Made by a program: the position numbers and the translations under genes
Assembly (NCBI GenBank): GCA_902789365.1
Contig: CADANQ010000010.1
Coordinates: forward strand, 1-50,441
DNA length: 50,441 nucleotides
Reading direction: 5' to 3'
From: an uncultured Eubacteriales bacterium
Lineage (GTDB): Bacteria; Bacillota; Clostridia; Christensenellales; Aristaeellaceae
The notes under the pieces: model-generated
The model's input: the letters and a program-made list of their open reading frames with translations, nothing else
The model's database searches: none
Told to the model about the DNA's origin: nothing
In this document: piece by piece, positions 8,040-16,641 of the stretch
Layout: every line of letters begins with the position of its first letter
How positions within the stretch are numbered: the stretch's first letter is position 1

Positions 8040-8960
8040 TCATTCGTCGATCCTGACGATCTGTTCGTACAGGAGATAATGGTTCCCGTACAGCATACAG
8101 TTGCCGTGCAGATGCCCGTAGAACCATTTCCCGTATTTCATTTCCCCGCGGAGCGATTCCAGATAATCGCTCATCTCGTCCGTGCCGTCGATTCCCAGCG
8201 CCTGCTTGTCGGACGCCGGCGCGTCATGCGTAACGACAAAATCCAGCCGTTCATGGCTTTCCATAAAAGCCCGGATATTATCCCTGCCGCGATCCATTTC
8301 ATCCCGCGAAGGCATTTCCTCCTCCCACCAGGAAATGCCCTTCACCCGGATCATTCCTTCCCTGCGGACGGCGTAATCCCTTTTGAAGCTGCGCTCGTCC
8401 GGATAATCCGCCGGGTCGATGATGCCGTCGCCGATGTCGTGGCTCCTGGCGCCGCCGAAGGCAAAACAGCTTTTCCCGCCGATATCGAATATCTCGCCTC
8501 GCTCCAGCATCAAAACGGAAGGCCGCAGCTCGCGAACCCGTCCGCCGTGCCACAGTTTTCCGGGATACCCCGCCCGAAGCTTTTCCTTTTCCTCCGGCGG
8601 CATTTTTTCATACAGCCAGCAGCCCAACAGCCTTTCGTCCCGGCAGCCGGTCAGCCGGTCATAATTTTCGTGATTGCCCGGAACAAAAAGCGTCGTAAAC
8701 GGCTTGTCCTCCAGCCAGTCCAGGGAATACTTCTCCGAAGCCGGTTCCCGCACGCGTTTTCTGTCGGTTTCCCAGACACCGCCGAAATCCCCGCAGACAA
8801 TCACATAATCGTCCTTGCTCAAATCCTTCTGCTCAGGGAAGGCTTCGGTACCGAACCTGTGCATAAAGCCGTCAACGGAAAACCTGCCGTACCGCTGGCT
8901 TCCGTGGGTATCCCCCGTTACATAGATCGCCAAAGTATCCTTCACCTCATCCGATGACAT
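8040..8960 (-). CDS. Calcineurin-like metallophosphoesterase
   Basis: A soluble metal-dependent phosphoesterase of about 306 residues. The full set of motifs is present in order: GDTHG (about 16-20), GDFGG, GNHEN, THDAPAS and GHLHGN, which hold two metal ions. Substrates in this group range from phosphodiesters to phosphoproteins and cannot be predicted. The start is uncertain. ATG at 8960 has a nearby GAGG; an ATG at 9041 overlaps the preceding remnant in an ATGA arrangement; a TTG at 8933 lies just before the fold begins and has AGGTG upstream. It is the last gene of the accessory run and meets the aldolase gene tail to tail with no gap. Confidence 0.82.
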   Translation of the reverse strand: MSSDEVKDTLAIYVTGDTHGSQRYGRFSVDGFMHRFGTEAFPEQKDLSKDDYVIVCGDFGGVWETDRKRVREPASEKYSLDWLEDKPFTTLFVPGNHENYDRLTGCRDERLLGCWLYEKMPPEEKEKLRAGYPGKLWHGGRVRELRPSVLMLERGEIFDIGGKSCFAFGGARSHDIGDGIIDPADYPDERSFKRDYAVRREGMIRVKGISWWEEEMPSRDEMDRGRDNIRAFMESHERLDFVVTHDAPASDKQALGIDGTDEMSDYLESLRGEMKYGKWFYGHLHGNCMLYGNHYLLYEQIVRIDE

Positions 8961-9037
8961 ACTGCGCCTCAAGAGCTCCCAATTCCGCGCTGACCGCTGC
9001 TTTTCTTCATCTGACTTTTCCGCACAGGTTGTTCCCC

Positions 9038-9265
9038 TCATGCCTGATCGACCGTCATGACCATTTCGATCTCCTCGCCGTCCTCATTCCCCGACGCGGA
9101 AAAGCCCTTGCTTTCGTAAAGCTTCATTGCCCCGGTATTGTCCTTGTTGCAGGTCAGCACGACCCTGTCCGAATCGCCGAAGGGCTTCGTCCTGATGAAT
9201 TCGATGACACGGTCAAAAGCTTCACTTCCGTAACCCTTTCCCTGTTCTTTTTCATCGATCATCAT
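9038..9265 (-). pseudogene. 5'-truncated GNAT acetyltransferase remnant
   Basis: Only the C-terminal half of a GNAT acetyltransferase remains (75 codons). It opens inside the acetyl-CoA loop (DEKEQGKGYGSEAF) and continues to the final KLYESKGF motif; the N-terminal strands of the fold are absent. The first ATG has no real ribosome-binding site and overlaps the end of another gene fragment. A very short functional protein is unlikely because the substrate half is missing. Confidence 0.7.
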
Positions 9266-9518
9266 CCCCGACTTTTTCGGCGCAGGCGTCGCAGTACATC
9301 ACCTCCGGCCATTCCGCGGCATTGATCCATGCCGCCTTTTTCCCGCAGCGTTCGCAATTGAACTGATACGGGTGATTCCGGGCCAGGACTCTGACCGCGG
9401 TTTTCTGTTTTTCGCGGTATATGTTTCCCACAAAAGTAACGATCAGTGTGGTGGTCGATCCAAAGTCGTATTCTTTCTGTTCCTGGAATAAAGGGACGTC
9501 GAAAGAGCACGGCAGGCG
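9252..9518 (-). pseudogene. Remnant of a pRiA4b ORF-3-like gene with zinc ribbon
   Basis: Directly after the TGA of the YunG-GNAT gene (9519-9521), and in the same frame, the minus strand stays open for 88 codons without a start codon. The translation contains QEKEY-like then DFGSTT, typical of the pRiA4b ORF-3 family, and a C-terminal zinc ribbon with paired cysteines (CERCGKK and YCDAC). The N-terminal half of that family is missing. It overlaps the GNAT remnant by 14 bp, so two truncated genes abut. pRiA4b ORF-3-like proteins are often linked to mobile DNA; here it looks like a deletion scar. Confidence 0.6.
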
Positions 9519-10526
9519 TCAGCGATCCGGCAGCGCCCTTTTTTCCTCCCACTCCCTCTTCAGTATGGCGTATTGTACCGTGTTCTCATACGCCGGCTTG
9601 CCGTCCGGACCGCTTGTGAAGCTGACGTGCTCCAGGAACAGCCCTTCCTGCCGCATGCCCAGCCTTTCGCACAGGCACCGGCCGCGCAGGTTGGTATCCG
9701 CCGTATAGGCGTAAACGCGCCGGATTCCCTTTTCACGGAAGAGCCGGTCAATATAGGCGCTGACGGCCTCAAAGGCGTACCCCTTGCCGCCGTGCGCCGG
9801 GTCCAGCATCCAGCAGGGGCTGAAGGTATCCGCCGTCTGATCCCCGGGAAACATTCCCTCCGGATGTCCGAAAATCTCCCCGATGACCCTGCCGGTCTCT
9901 TTCAGCACAATGGCAAGGCAATACTCCTTTTCGGCCTGCCTTCTTTCCGTCTCGGCCCGCGCTTCCTCCGGCGAGGACAGCCTCATATCCGCAAAGCAGT
10001 CCGCCCCCGGGTCCCTGAGATATCCGTAAACGTCCTCCGCGTCGTCCGGGAAAAACGGACGCAGAATCAGGCGCTTCGTTTCGATCATCCGTGGCATGGC
10101 GGCGCCAAGCGCCGTCTTCAGTTTTTCATAGCGCCGCTTTTTTTCTTCCTTTGAGAAATGAACGCCGCGTTCCTGTTCCGGACAGTTGTCATAGCTGAGA
10201 ACCGTGCTCCCGAACTGCTCGCTGGTCAGGTCGAATACGCAGCCGCCGACGTCGTTGAAGCAATGGAAATTCCCGTCCCCCAGCGGCACGCCGTAAACCT
10301 TTCCGCCGTAAATGTCCTGCAAAAGGAAAGCCGTAACGGAGCACTGCCCCAGGGTCCTGTTTTCCTCCGTCCAGTCCCCCCTCATCCTCGGCGCGCAGGT
10401 GTCCGCGCACCAGAGTGAGGAAAGCAGGTCGTAATATCCGCGGGGGGTGATGCCGTACCGGTCCCGCACGTCGGCCGTCCGCCAGCCGTAAAAACCATAG
10501 TTCCCGCCGTTTCCGAATCCGTTTTC
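9519..10526 (-). CDS. YunG-like domain fused to a GNAT acetyltransferase
   Basis: A 335-residue two-domain protein. Residues about 1-135 match the YunG-type pattern (ADTCAPRMR, TLGQCSVTAFLLQDIYGG, DGNFHCFNDV, VFDLTSEQF), a small cysteine- and histidine-containing fold of unknown activity. Residues about 148-330 are a RimJ/RimL-type N-acetyltransferase, opening MIETKRLILRPF with a cofactor loop DPAHGGKGYAFEAV and ending near CERLGMRQEG. The ATG at 10526 lies just before the first domain; the frame extends upstream into the preceding gene without support. It follows the tocopherol-cyclase-like gene by seven bases. The substrate of the acetyltransferase is unknown. Confidence 0.8.
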   Translation of the reverse strand, partial: ENGFGNGGNYGFYGWRTADVRDRYGITPRGYYDLLSSLWCADTCAPRMRGDWTEENRTLGQCSVTAFLLQDIYGGKVYGVPLGDGNFHCFNDVGGCVFDLTSEQFGSTVLSYDNCPEQERGVHFSKEEKKRRYEKLKTALGAAMPRMIETKRLILRPFFPDDAEDVYGYLRDPGADCFADMRLSSPEEARAETERRQAEKEYCLAIVLKETGRVIGEIFGHPEGMFPGDQTADTFSPCWMLDPAHGGKGYAFEAVSAYIDRLFREKGIRRVYAYTADTNLRGRCLCERLGMRQEGLFLEHVSFTSGPDGKPAYENTVQYAILKREWEEKRALPDR

Positions 10527-10533
10527 CATCGCT

Positions 10534-11682
10534 TTACCGTTCCTCTGTCTCCCTGTCGTACTCCCCGTATTCACAGCCGATGTGGGTCGCTTCAATCTCG
10601 TCCACCGGGATAAGACGCCCGTCCTTTTTTTCATACAGGCGCACCGTGCCCCAGCCGTTGCCCCCGTTCCACAGGCGGTTATGACGCTTGCTGCCGTCCG
10701 GGGCTTCATAGTTCACCAGCAGCATATCCTCCTTCCGGCAGAAAACCTCCGTTTCCATCACGGCGCGGATATTCTCCTGACGCACCTGCCAGCGCACGGT
10801 CTCCTCCTGTTCCTCAAAGGAGAACTGTGTCTTTACCATCAGGTGGAGCTTGGAAAAATTAAAATCATACTCCCTGCCCTCGTAGCAGAAAGCGCCCAGC
10901 AGACGCCTGTCCAGCGGCACGAAATAAATCTTCGGCCTGCCGCCGCCGATATCGAAGGCGCTGTTTTTCAGCGTCTGCCCGGTTTTCCTGCTCATGAGGC
11001 AGTTTGACGACAGCCATACCCATGGAGAGGTAAAATCCCTGCCCCAGTTTTTGTCCGCGTAACCCCAGCTCTTTTCCGGGGTGACGGTATAGCACCTTCC
11101 GTTATAGATGATCTCCCCGCTGTAAGCGCTTTTCATGCCCTCGGCGTGCCAGTACATGGCAAAGGCTTCGGCCTCCCGCAGCGGCTTGCTTGCCCCGTAG
11201 CCCACGTTGAAGGCAATCTGCTTATCGACGGTCAGCTTCCAGCTGATACTGCCCGCGCCGCACATCCATTCCGGATGCGCCGCCGCGTCCTCCGCCGTGA
11301 CTGAAACGCTGCCCTCCAGGAACGTTTCGCCCGCAAGGCAGTCCGCCGCCTCGATTCTGTACGGCGCGTCCCCGTGCAGCTTTACGTCCTTCCAGGCAAA
11401 AAAACGGTGCAGCTGGCAATGGTCTTTTCCCCAGGCGCCCGCTTTGACCATCAGATAGGACGGACGCTTCCCCGCTTCCCTGTTGGCAGGCAGCTGACCC
11501 AGGACGGGCACATCCTCTTTCAGCGCCGGATTGCAGACAAAAAACTCAATGAAAAACGCCTTGTCCTCCCCTGTTTCGGCGTCCTGCGCCGTAAAGGAGT
11601 GCCACCACCAGTCATAGCCGCAATGCGCCAGCGGCCCGTGAAGCATAAAAGCGTCACGGGCGATGTCATGATGATTAAACAT
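10534..11682 (-). CDS. Tocopherol cyclase-like family protein
   Basis: A 382-residue protein with the beta-rich tocopherol-cyclase-like fold (Pfam Tocopherol_cycl). The family signatures visible are FFIEFF near the N-terminus, EGSVSVT, and the strongly conserved YADKNWGRDFTSPWVWLSS block near residue 210. Plant relatives close the chroman ring of vitamin E, but an anaerobic bacterium has no known use for this, so the true reaction is unknown. No signal peptide. GGAGAAAT precedes the ATG. It lies 25 bp after the fucosidase gene and seven bp before the YunG-GNAT gene, so all are probably co-transcribed. Confidence 0.85.
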   Translation of the reverse strand: MFNHHDIARDAFMLHGPLAHCGYDWWWHSFTAQDAETGEDKAFFIEFFVCNPALKEDVPVLGQLPANREAGKRPSYLMVKAGAWGKDHCQLHRFFAWKDVKLHGDAPYRIEAADCLAGETFLEGSVSVTAEDAAAHPEWMCGAGSISWKLTVDKQIAFNVGYGASKPLREAEAFAMYWHAEGMKSAYSGEIIYNGRCYTVTPEKSWGYADKNWGRDFTSPWVWLSSNCLMSRKTGQTLKNSAFDIGGGRPKIYFVPLDRRLLGAFCYEGREYDFNFSKLHLMVKTQFSFEEQEETVRWQVRQENIRAVMETEVFCRKEDMLLVNYEAPDGSKRHNRLWNGGNGWGTVRLYEKKDGRLIPVDEIEATHIGCEYGEYDRETEER

Positions 11683-11707
11683 GGAATGATTTCTCCGGTT
11701 TTATTTT

Positions 11708-13111
11708 TCAATCGTATAACGCCAGCCGTTCCGGGGCCGGCGTCTCCCTGGAATCGGTAATTCTGAGGGTGATCATATCCGTGCGGCAGTCCCCCAGCGG
11801 GACAATCTTTTTGTTTCCCACCGTGGTGCCGCGGTACAGCATCCGGGCGTCTTCCCCGCGGCCGGCCCATATTTCGAACCGTTCGATCCTCTGGCTCAGG
11901 GGCAGATGCTCCCGGATGACGGCGTACCTCACGTTTCGGGACGTTTTCCATTGCGCGCTGATATCGATCGGCAGACCGCTTCCCGACGGAAAATAGAACC
12001 GTGCGTCATCCGCCGCAAGGCAGGCGGCCTCATGCCCTTTTTCCCCTTCCGGCGCGATGATCCTCTCCGCCTCGGGCATCAGGTCATGCCGAAAACACCG
12101 CCGCAAAAAATCGCCCAATTCCCGCAGCCGGGCCATGTCGTTTTCGTGGAACAAGCCCCTCTTGTCCGGCGGGACGTTCAAAAGGAACGTGGCGTTCCCG
12201 CCCACGCTGTTCATATAGATATCAATCAGTTTGTCCAGCGGCTTCACCAGGCCGTTTTCCGACTCATGCCAGAACCAGCCGGGGCGGATGGAGGTGTTCA
12301 CTTCCGCGGGATACCATATCAGGTCCGTTTCGTCCCTCAGGATCTCCCGGCTGCCCAGGTCCACATCCTGCGCGCGGATCGGCCGCAGGCGGAACCTCGC
12401 GTCGTCACGGCGCTGGCTGAGAGACGCGATCTTTTCCGTATCCGCCGTCCTGCGGGGAACAACGCTCCATTCCGAGGGGCGGGTCTCGCCGGCCTCGTTC
12501 CCGCACCAGCGGATATCCGGGCCGCAGACATGTATGCAGGCCCCCGGCTGCAAGGCGCGGACCGTACGGTAATACCTGTCCCAGTCATAGAACTGTTTTT
12601 TGCCGTTGGGCCCTTCCCCGCAGGCCCCGTCGAACCACACGCTGAAGATATCCCCGTAACCGGTCAAAAGCTCCGTCAGCTGATTCGTAAAGTAATCGTC
12701 ATAGGGCTTTCCGGTCCCGTACAGGGGGTGGTTCCGGTCCCAGGGGGACAGATAAACGCCAAACCGGATTCCCCCGCGGCGGCAGGCGTCCGCCGCCGCC
12801 CGCACCACGTCCGTACCGCGGGGGCTGTGCCTTACGGAATGCTCCGTATACCTGCCGGGCCACAGGCAGAAGCCGTCATGATGCTTGCAGGTCAGAATCA
12901 TTCCCTTCATCCCGGCCGCCCTGATCCCTTCCACCCACTGGTCGGGGTCAAGAGCCGTGGGATTGAAAACGGCGGGATCCTCCGTTCCGTCCCCCCATTC
13001 CCGGCCGGTAAAGGTGTTCACGCCAAAGTGCACGAAGGCATAGAACTCCATCCTCTGCAGGTTAAGCTGCCTTGCGGAAGGGACGATCTTCACCAGATCG
13101 CGGTCTTTCAT
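11708..13111 (-). CDS. GH29 alpha-L-fucosidase, cytoplasmic
   Basis: Removes terminal alpha-L-fucose from oligosaccharides. The 467-residue product lacks a signal peptide, so it acts on imported sugars. Family GH29 marks are YAFVHFGVNTFTG near residue 25, LTCKHHDGFCLWP near 73-85, and the nucleophile in SVWFDGACG (Asp161). The acid/base residue is not fixed in this family and is not assigned. ATG at 13111 has GGGAG five bases upstream; an upstream in-frame extension to 13171 overlaps the acyltransferase gene and has no RBS. Gene order (10 bp after the acyltransferase) suggests an operon for fucosylated host or plant glycans. Confidence 0.9.
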   Translation of the reverse strand: MKDRDLVKIVPSARQLNLQRMEFYAFVHFGVNTFTGREWGDGTEDPAVFNPTALDPDQWVEGIRAAGMKGMILTCKHHDGFCLWPGRYTEHSVRHSPRGTDVVRAAADACRRGGIRFGVYLSPWDRNHPLYGTGKPYDDYFTNQLTELLTGYGDIFSVWFDGACGEGPNGKKQFYDWDRYYRTVRALQPGACIHVCGPDIRWCGNEAGETRPSEWSVVPRRTADTEKIASLSQRRDDARFRLRPIRAQDVDLGSREILRDETDLIWYPAEVNTSIRPGWFWHESENGLVKPLDKLIDIYMNSVGGNATFLLNVPPDKRGLFHENDMARLRELGDFLRRCFRHDLMPEAERIIAPEGEKGHEAACLAADDARFYFPSGSGLPIDISAQWKTSRNVRYAVIREHLPLSQRIERFEIWAGRGEDARMLYRGTTVGNKKIVPLGDCRTDMITLRITDSRETPAPERLALYD

Positions 13112-13121
13112 AAAAACTCCC

Positions 13122-14213
13122 TCATGCCTTGTTCCCGCCGGAGATGATATCCCTGCTGAATATCCCCACAAGCTCCGGAATGTAGTATTCGATCAGCCTG
13201 CACAGCCAAATGCTGACAGTCAGGGCCAGCACCGTCGCCGCCAGCCGCACCAGGATATCCGGTCCGCCGCCAAGCAAATTCTTAAGAAATGGAAGGAAGA
13301 TGTTCTGCAGCAGGGGCTTATGCAGAAGGAATACGCCCATGGTGTGCTGCCCCAGGTAGATCAGTGACTTCAGTTCCAGCCTGGGAAGCCATTCGTCCGC
13401 CAGGCGTTTGGCAAGCATGGCCAGGAGGCCCACCGCGAACCCGCCCAGCAGCGTATAGCCCAGGGAAAAGAGCGGCTGGCCGTACGCGCCTTTGCACATC
13501 ATCATCACGCCAAACCCGTCCCCCTGCAGGACGGCCAGCAGGATATACAGTCCCGCGCATGCTCCCAGGCAGGCGAACAGTACCCATCCCTTTTGTACGG
13601 AAACGCCGATCATGACGTGTTTCAAAGCGATGCCCAGCAGGATGAATCCCGCGGCGACGAACGCAACATTCACGCACCAGGGATAGCCGATATCGATATC
13701 GGGGAAAAGCGCACCGGCGGCAAGGCACACCGCCATGGGGATCAGGTAATCCCCGCGCCTGCTTTTCCGGCCTTTCCATGACACGGCCTGAATGACTCCC
13801 TGCACCAGGAACCTTGCGACGAACAGGCACGAAAGATACCACAGGGAGGTGACCGTCCCGGTTTTGCCCAGCGCGCTCCAGGAGCCGTACAGGATCCATC
13901 CCAGGTTTTCAAAATTGAAGGAGCAGTAAATCAGCGCCCACAGGAGGTATGGAATGGCGATGGTCAGCACGTTTTTGCGCAGAAAGAATCTCCACTCTTT
14001 CCAGCCCTTCAGCGGCTTCAGGGATATCGACATCCCGGACAGGAAAAAGAACAGCGGCATGTGAATGGAATACAGCACCTTAATCAGCACGGGCGGATTT
14101 CCCAGCAGCTCGTCATTGGTGGCGGTATGCCCCAGGATTACCATAAAGATGGCGAAGCATTTTGCCACGTCGACGATCTCTATCCTTCTTTTTGCCTTTT
14201 TCTTTTCCGTCAT
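13122..14213 (-). CDS. Membrane acyltransferase, family 3
   Basis: An integral membrane protein of 363 residues with about ten hydrophobic helices, matching the acyltransferase-3 family that moves acetyl or other acyl groups onto surface sugars. The opening block RIEIVDVAKCFAIFMVILGH carries the conserved histidine near residue 28, and LYSIHMPLFFFLSGM follows near residue 47. A GGGAGGAGAGAG site lies just ahead of the ATG. It is the first gene of the accessory run, with its own promoter at 14261-14289. The acceptor is not known; cell-wall polysaccharide or exopolysaccharide are the usual choices. Confidence 0.9.
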   Translation of the reverse strand: MTEKKKAKRRIEIVDVAKCFAIFMVILGHTATNDELLGNPPVLIKVLYSIHMPLFFFLSGMSISLKPLKGWKEWRFFLRKNVLTIAIPYLLWALIYCSFNFENLGWILYGSWSALGKTGTVTSLWYLSCLFVARFLVQGVIQAVSWKGRKSRRGDYLIPMAVCLAAGALFPDIDIGYPWCVNVAFVAAGFILLGIALKHVMIGVSVQKGWVLFACLGACAGLYILLAVLQGDGFGVMMMCKGAYGQPLFSLGYTLLGGFAVGLLAMLAKRLADEWLPRLELKSLIYLGQHTMGVFLLHKPLLQNIFLPFLKNLLGGGPDILVRLAATVLALTVSIWLCRLIEYYIPELVGIFSRDIISGGNKA

Positions 14214-14260
14214 ATATTCTCTCTCCTCCCGTTTTCCGCCCCGGTTTTTTCGCCAACGCC

Positions 14261-14289
14261 ATCATAGCACAAAGCGCGCCTCTCCACAA
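14261..14289 (-). promoter_or_regulatory. Predicted sigma-A promoter for the acyltransferase run
   Basis: Minus-strand TTGTGG (14284-14289) and TATGAT (14261-14266) are spaced by exactly 17 bases, 47 bp upstream of the acyltransferase ATG and just downstream of the terminator of the preceding operon. Confidence 0.65.
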
Positions 14290-14310
14290 TATCGCAAACG
14301 TCCGCGAACC

Positions 14311-14343
14311 AAAAGCGTCCGCATCGGTTCAGGATGCGGACGC
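14311..14343 (-). terminator. Intrinsic terminator of the CotH-to-nucleotidyltransferase operon
   Basis: A perfect 11-bp stem (GCGTCCGCATC at 14315-14325 with 14333-14343) and a seven-base loop are followed on the minus strand by TTTT (14311-14314). The short U-tract makes it a moderate terminator. Confidence 0.75.
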
Positions 14344-14378
14344 GTTCCGGATGAAAACGCTTTGGCCGGGCCGCGGCT

Positions 14379-15293
14379 TCATTCCCAGAGCCGCGGGGGG
14401 TAAACGCCCTCCCGGCGCATGCCGGCGATGGCGTCCTTTACTCCCCGGAGATCTTCCCGGTAAGTGACGCCGTACCATTTTTCTTCGGTGGGCAGCACCC
14501 TGACGCAGCCCTCGCCCCGGGCGATCATCAGATGGGGCACATAGGGCAGGTAATATTCGCACTTTTCGGGATTCTTCGGAAGGTTTTCCTTCAGCCAGGG
14601 CCCGAAATTATCCTGAATGCGGTCCATAAAGGAGGGATGAAATCCCCACAGGTTCATGGATACCATCGTATCCCCGGGAAGGAAGACGTACGTCTTTCCC
14701 CCGTCCTCGGTGTACCTGCCGCCGCCCTCCCACGCGGAAATGGCGGTGCGCTCGTTGATGTCCCTGAGGAATCCGTTTTCATCCACGTCGCAGACGCCCC
14801 TGGCCACCGTGCCGAATTCCGTCAATGTGTTCCGGATCCGGTAGCCGATCATACCCATCCTGTCCGGCGCCGCCTCCTCAAGAAGAAAACGGTGAATGGC
14901 CTCAAAGGCTCCGCGGCCCAGATAATCATCGGCGTTGATCACGGTGAAGGGACCGTCAATCTCATCCCTGGCGCACAGCGCCGCGTGGGCGGTGCCCCAG
15001 GGCTTTGTCCGTCCTTCGGGAAAATCACAGTCCGCGGGGAAGAAGCGGTCCAGGGTCTGGTACGCGTAGCGGACCTCCATATGTCCCTCCACCCTCGCGC
15101 CGATGGCCTGATGGAAGGATTCCTTCATTTCGGGGCGGATCACGAAGACCGCCCGGTCAAAGCCCGCCCGTTTGGCGTCGTACAGGGAATAATCGATAAT
15201 CAGCTGGCCTTCTTCGTCCACCGGCGTCACCTGTTTGCCGCCGCCGAAGCGGGTGGCCATGCCCGCGGCCATGATTACAAGCGTCGTTCGCAT
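14379..15293 (-). CDS. Sugar nucleotidyltransferase (NTP_transferase family)
   Basis: A 304-residue enzyme that activates a sugar phosphate with a nucleoside triphosphate. The N-terminal signature AAGMATRFGGGKQ (about 8-20) binds the nucleotide, and INADDYLGR near residue 115 holds the metal. The C-terminal part (MVSMNLWGFHPSFMDRI) is typical of a cytoplasmic nucleotidyltransferase without an extra acyltransferase domain. The exact sugar is unknown. Of two close ATG codons the second (15293) is chosen, because GGAGG lies eight bases before it but only two before the first. It is the last gene of the operon, before the terminator at 14311. Confidence 0.85.
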   Translation of the reverse strand: MRTTLVIMAAGMATRFGGGKQVTPVDEEGQLIIDYSLYDAKRAGFDRAVFVIRPEMKESFHQAIGARVEGHMEVRYAYQTLDRFFPADCDFPEGRTKPWGTAHAALCARDEIDGPFTVINADDYLGRGAFEAIHRFLLEEAAPDRMGMIGYRIRNTLTEFGTVARGVCDVDENGFLRDINERTAISAWEGGGRYTEDGGKTYVFLPGDTMVSMNLWGFHPSFMDRIQDNFGPWLKENLPKNPEKCEYYLPYVPHLMIARGEGCVRVLPTEEKWYGVTYREDLRGVKDAIAGMRREGVYPPRLWE

Positions 15294-15311
15294 ATTCATA
15301 TCCTCCGGTTA

Positions 15312-15869
15312 TTACACGTTGTTGCCGTACACCGCACGGCTGCCGCCCACGTAGGGCAGACGGCACCAGGCCATCACCAGATGCGCTTCGCCGATTTTTT
15401 TAACCCTTTCGCACCTGAGGGGCACGGCCACCGGCCTTAAGTGCATCCCGATCAGCGTATCGCCGATATCCATCCCGGCGTCGCAGGCATCCGACAGGAC
15501 CAGCACCGGGTCCTCCAGCTGCTTCCACGCCGCGGCGGGAACGCTCCCCCCCGCCTTGGGCTGGGGTACGGCGTTCACCCGGACGGCCCGGTCCTCTTTT
15601 GCGGCGCTTCTGTCCATGACAAGGCACCGGTTCAGGTGCTCGCAGCACTGGAACACCGGGACAAGGCCGGTCTCGCCGCAGACGGTAATGATCTCGTCCG
15701 CGATGACCTCGCCCAGCTCCGGCACGGAATTTTTGCCGATGGTTCCCCCCGCCACCTCGGAGGTGGAGCAGCCGATGACCACCCGGGCGCCGGGCTGCAG
15801 GTTTCCTTTTTCCTTCAGGTACAGAAGGGCTTCCCGCAGTTCGCTGCGGATGCTTTCCTCGGTGTTCAT
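15312..15869 (-). CDS. UPF0340 (TIGR01440, YwlG-like) family protein
   Basis: A 185-residue protein of the UPF0340 family, widely kept in Bacillota and of unknown function. Recognisable blocks are VVIGCSTSEVAGGTIGKNS (residue 30 region), VFQCCEHLNR and the C-terminal GMHLRPVAVPLR with HLVMAWCRLPYVGGSRAVY. The ATG at 15869 has GGAG eight bases upstream; a GTG three codons earlier is too close to that site. It lies between the TrmH-type methylase (46-bp gap) and the nucleotidyltransferase, in one transcription unit. In Bacillus the relative sits near glyA and upp, which is not the case here. Confidence 0.88.
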   Translation of the reverse strand: MNTEESIRSELREALLYLKEKGNLQPGARVVIGCSTSEVAGGTIGKNSVPELGEVIADEIITVCGETGLVPVFQCCEHLNRCLVMDRSAAKEDRAVRVNAVPQPKAGGSVPAAAWKQLEDPVLVLSDACDAGMDIGDTLIGMHLRPVAVPLRCERVKKIGEAHLVMAWCRLPYVGGSRAVYGNNV

Positions 15870-15915
15870 TTTTTTCACTCCTTTGCCGGCTCTCAGGTCA
15901 CGCCTGCGCCGTCTG

Positions 15916-16641
15916 TCAGCCCTGTCCCACGCCGGAGAAGGCGTACATGCCCACGGCCGCCGCGATGCTCAGGTTAAAGGAATCCACGTCCGCGGTCTGG
16001 GGAATGCGCACCGCCGTCCCAAGCCTCGCGAACTGAGGCGGCAGGCCGGCCCCTTCATTGCCGAAGACCAGCCCGAAACGCTTTCCCGCTTCCCTGACCC
16101 CCTCGTTCAGGGGACGGGAGGTGTCCAGCATAAACAGGAACAGGGGCCGCGCCTCGTTTTCCTTCATGTACGCCTCCATATCGGCGTACTCCCTTACCCT
16201 CAGGGAATAGGCCGCCCCCATGGACGCGCGGATCACATGGGGATCCCACGGGTCCGCCGCGGGACGGATTACCGCAATGTCCCGGTAGCCCATGCCCAAA
16301 GCGGTCCGGAGGATGGTACCCAGGTTCCCGTTGTCCGAGATATGGTGGAGCACGATATGCCTGTCCCCGGAAAGCGGCGCGTCCCATTTGCGTGTCACCG
16401 CCGCGGCGAAGCAGTTGTCCTTGTGGGAAACGGAGCGCAGCACCCGGTCCGCGTATTCCACCCGCACGCCTTTTTCAGCGCACAGCGCGGTCAGCTTTTC
16501 CGTGCCTTCCCCCGCCGCCTTTTCGGAAAGCAGCACCCGCACAACGCATTCGGGCCGCTTCGTAAGGGCTTCCATCGCCGGGAAAATGCCCGGCGCGTAG
16601 GTATAATCCAGGTCCCTGCGGTATTTTTCAAGGCTCGGCAT
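15916..16641 (-). CDS. TrmH/SpoU family RNA 2'-O-methyltransferase
   Basis: A knotted (SPOUT) methyltransferase of 241 residues that methylates a ribose in tRNA or rRNA. An N-terminal substrate-binding region (about 1-90) is followed by the three SpoU motifs: NGNLGTILRTA, VFGNEGAGL and IPQTADVDSFNLSIAAAVGMY at the C-terminus, which together form the AdoMet site. The ATG at 16641 has GGGGGTG just upstream and overlaps the helicase gene by 14 bp, so translation is coupled. Target nucleotide not predictable. The gene is in the middle of the CotH operon. Confidence 0.88.
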   Translation of the reverse strand: MPSLEKYRRDLDYTYAPGIFPAMEALTKRPECVVRVLLSEKAAGEGTEKLTALCAEKGVRVEYADRVLRSVSHKDNCFAAAVTRKWDAPLSGDRHIVLHHISDNGNLGTILRTALGMGYRDIAVIRPAADPWDPHVIRASMGAAYSLRVREYADMEAYMKENEARPLFLFMLDTSRPLNEGVREAGKRFGLVFGNEGAGLPPQFARLGTAVRIPQTADVDSFNLSIAAAVGMYAFSGVGQG

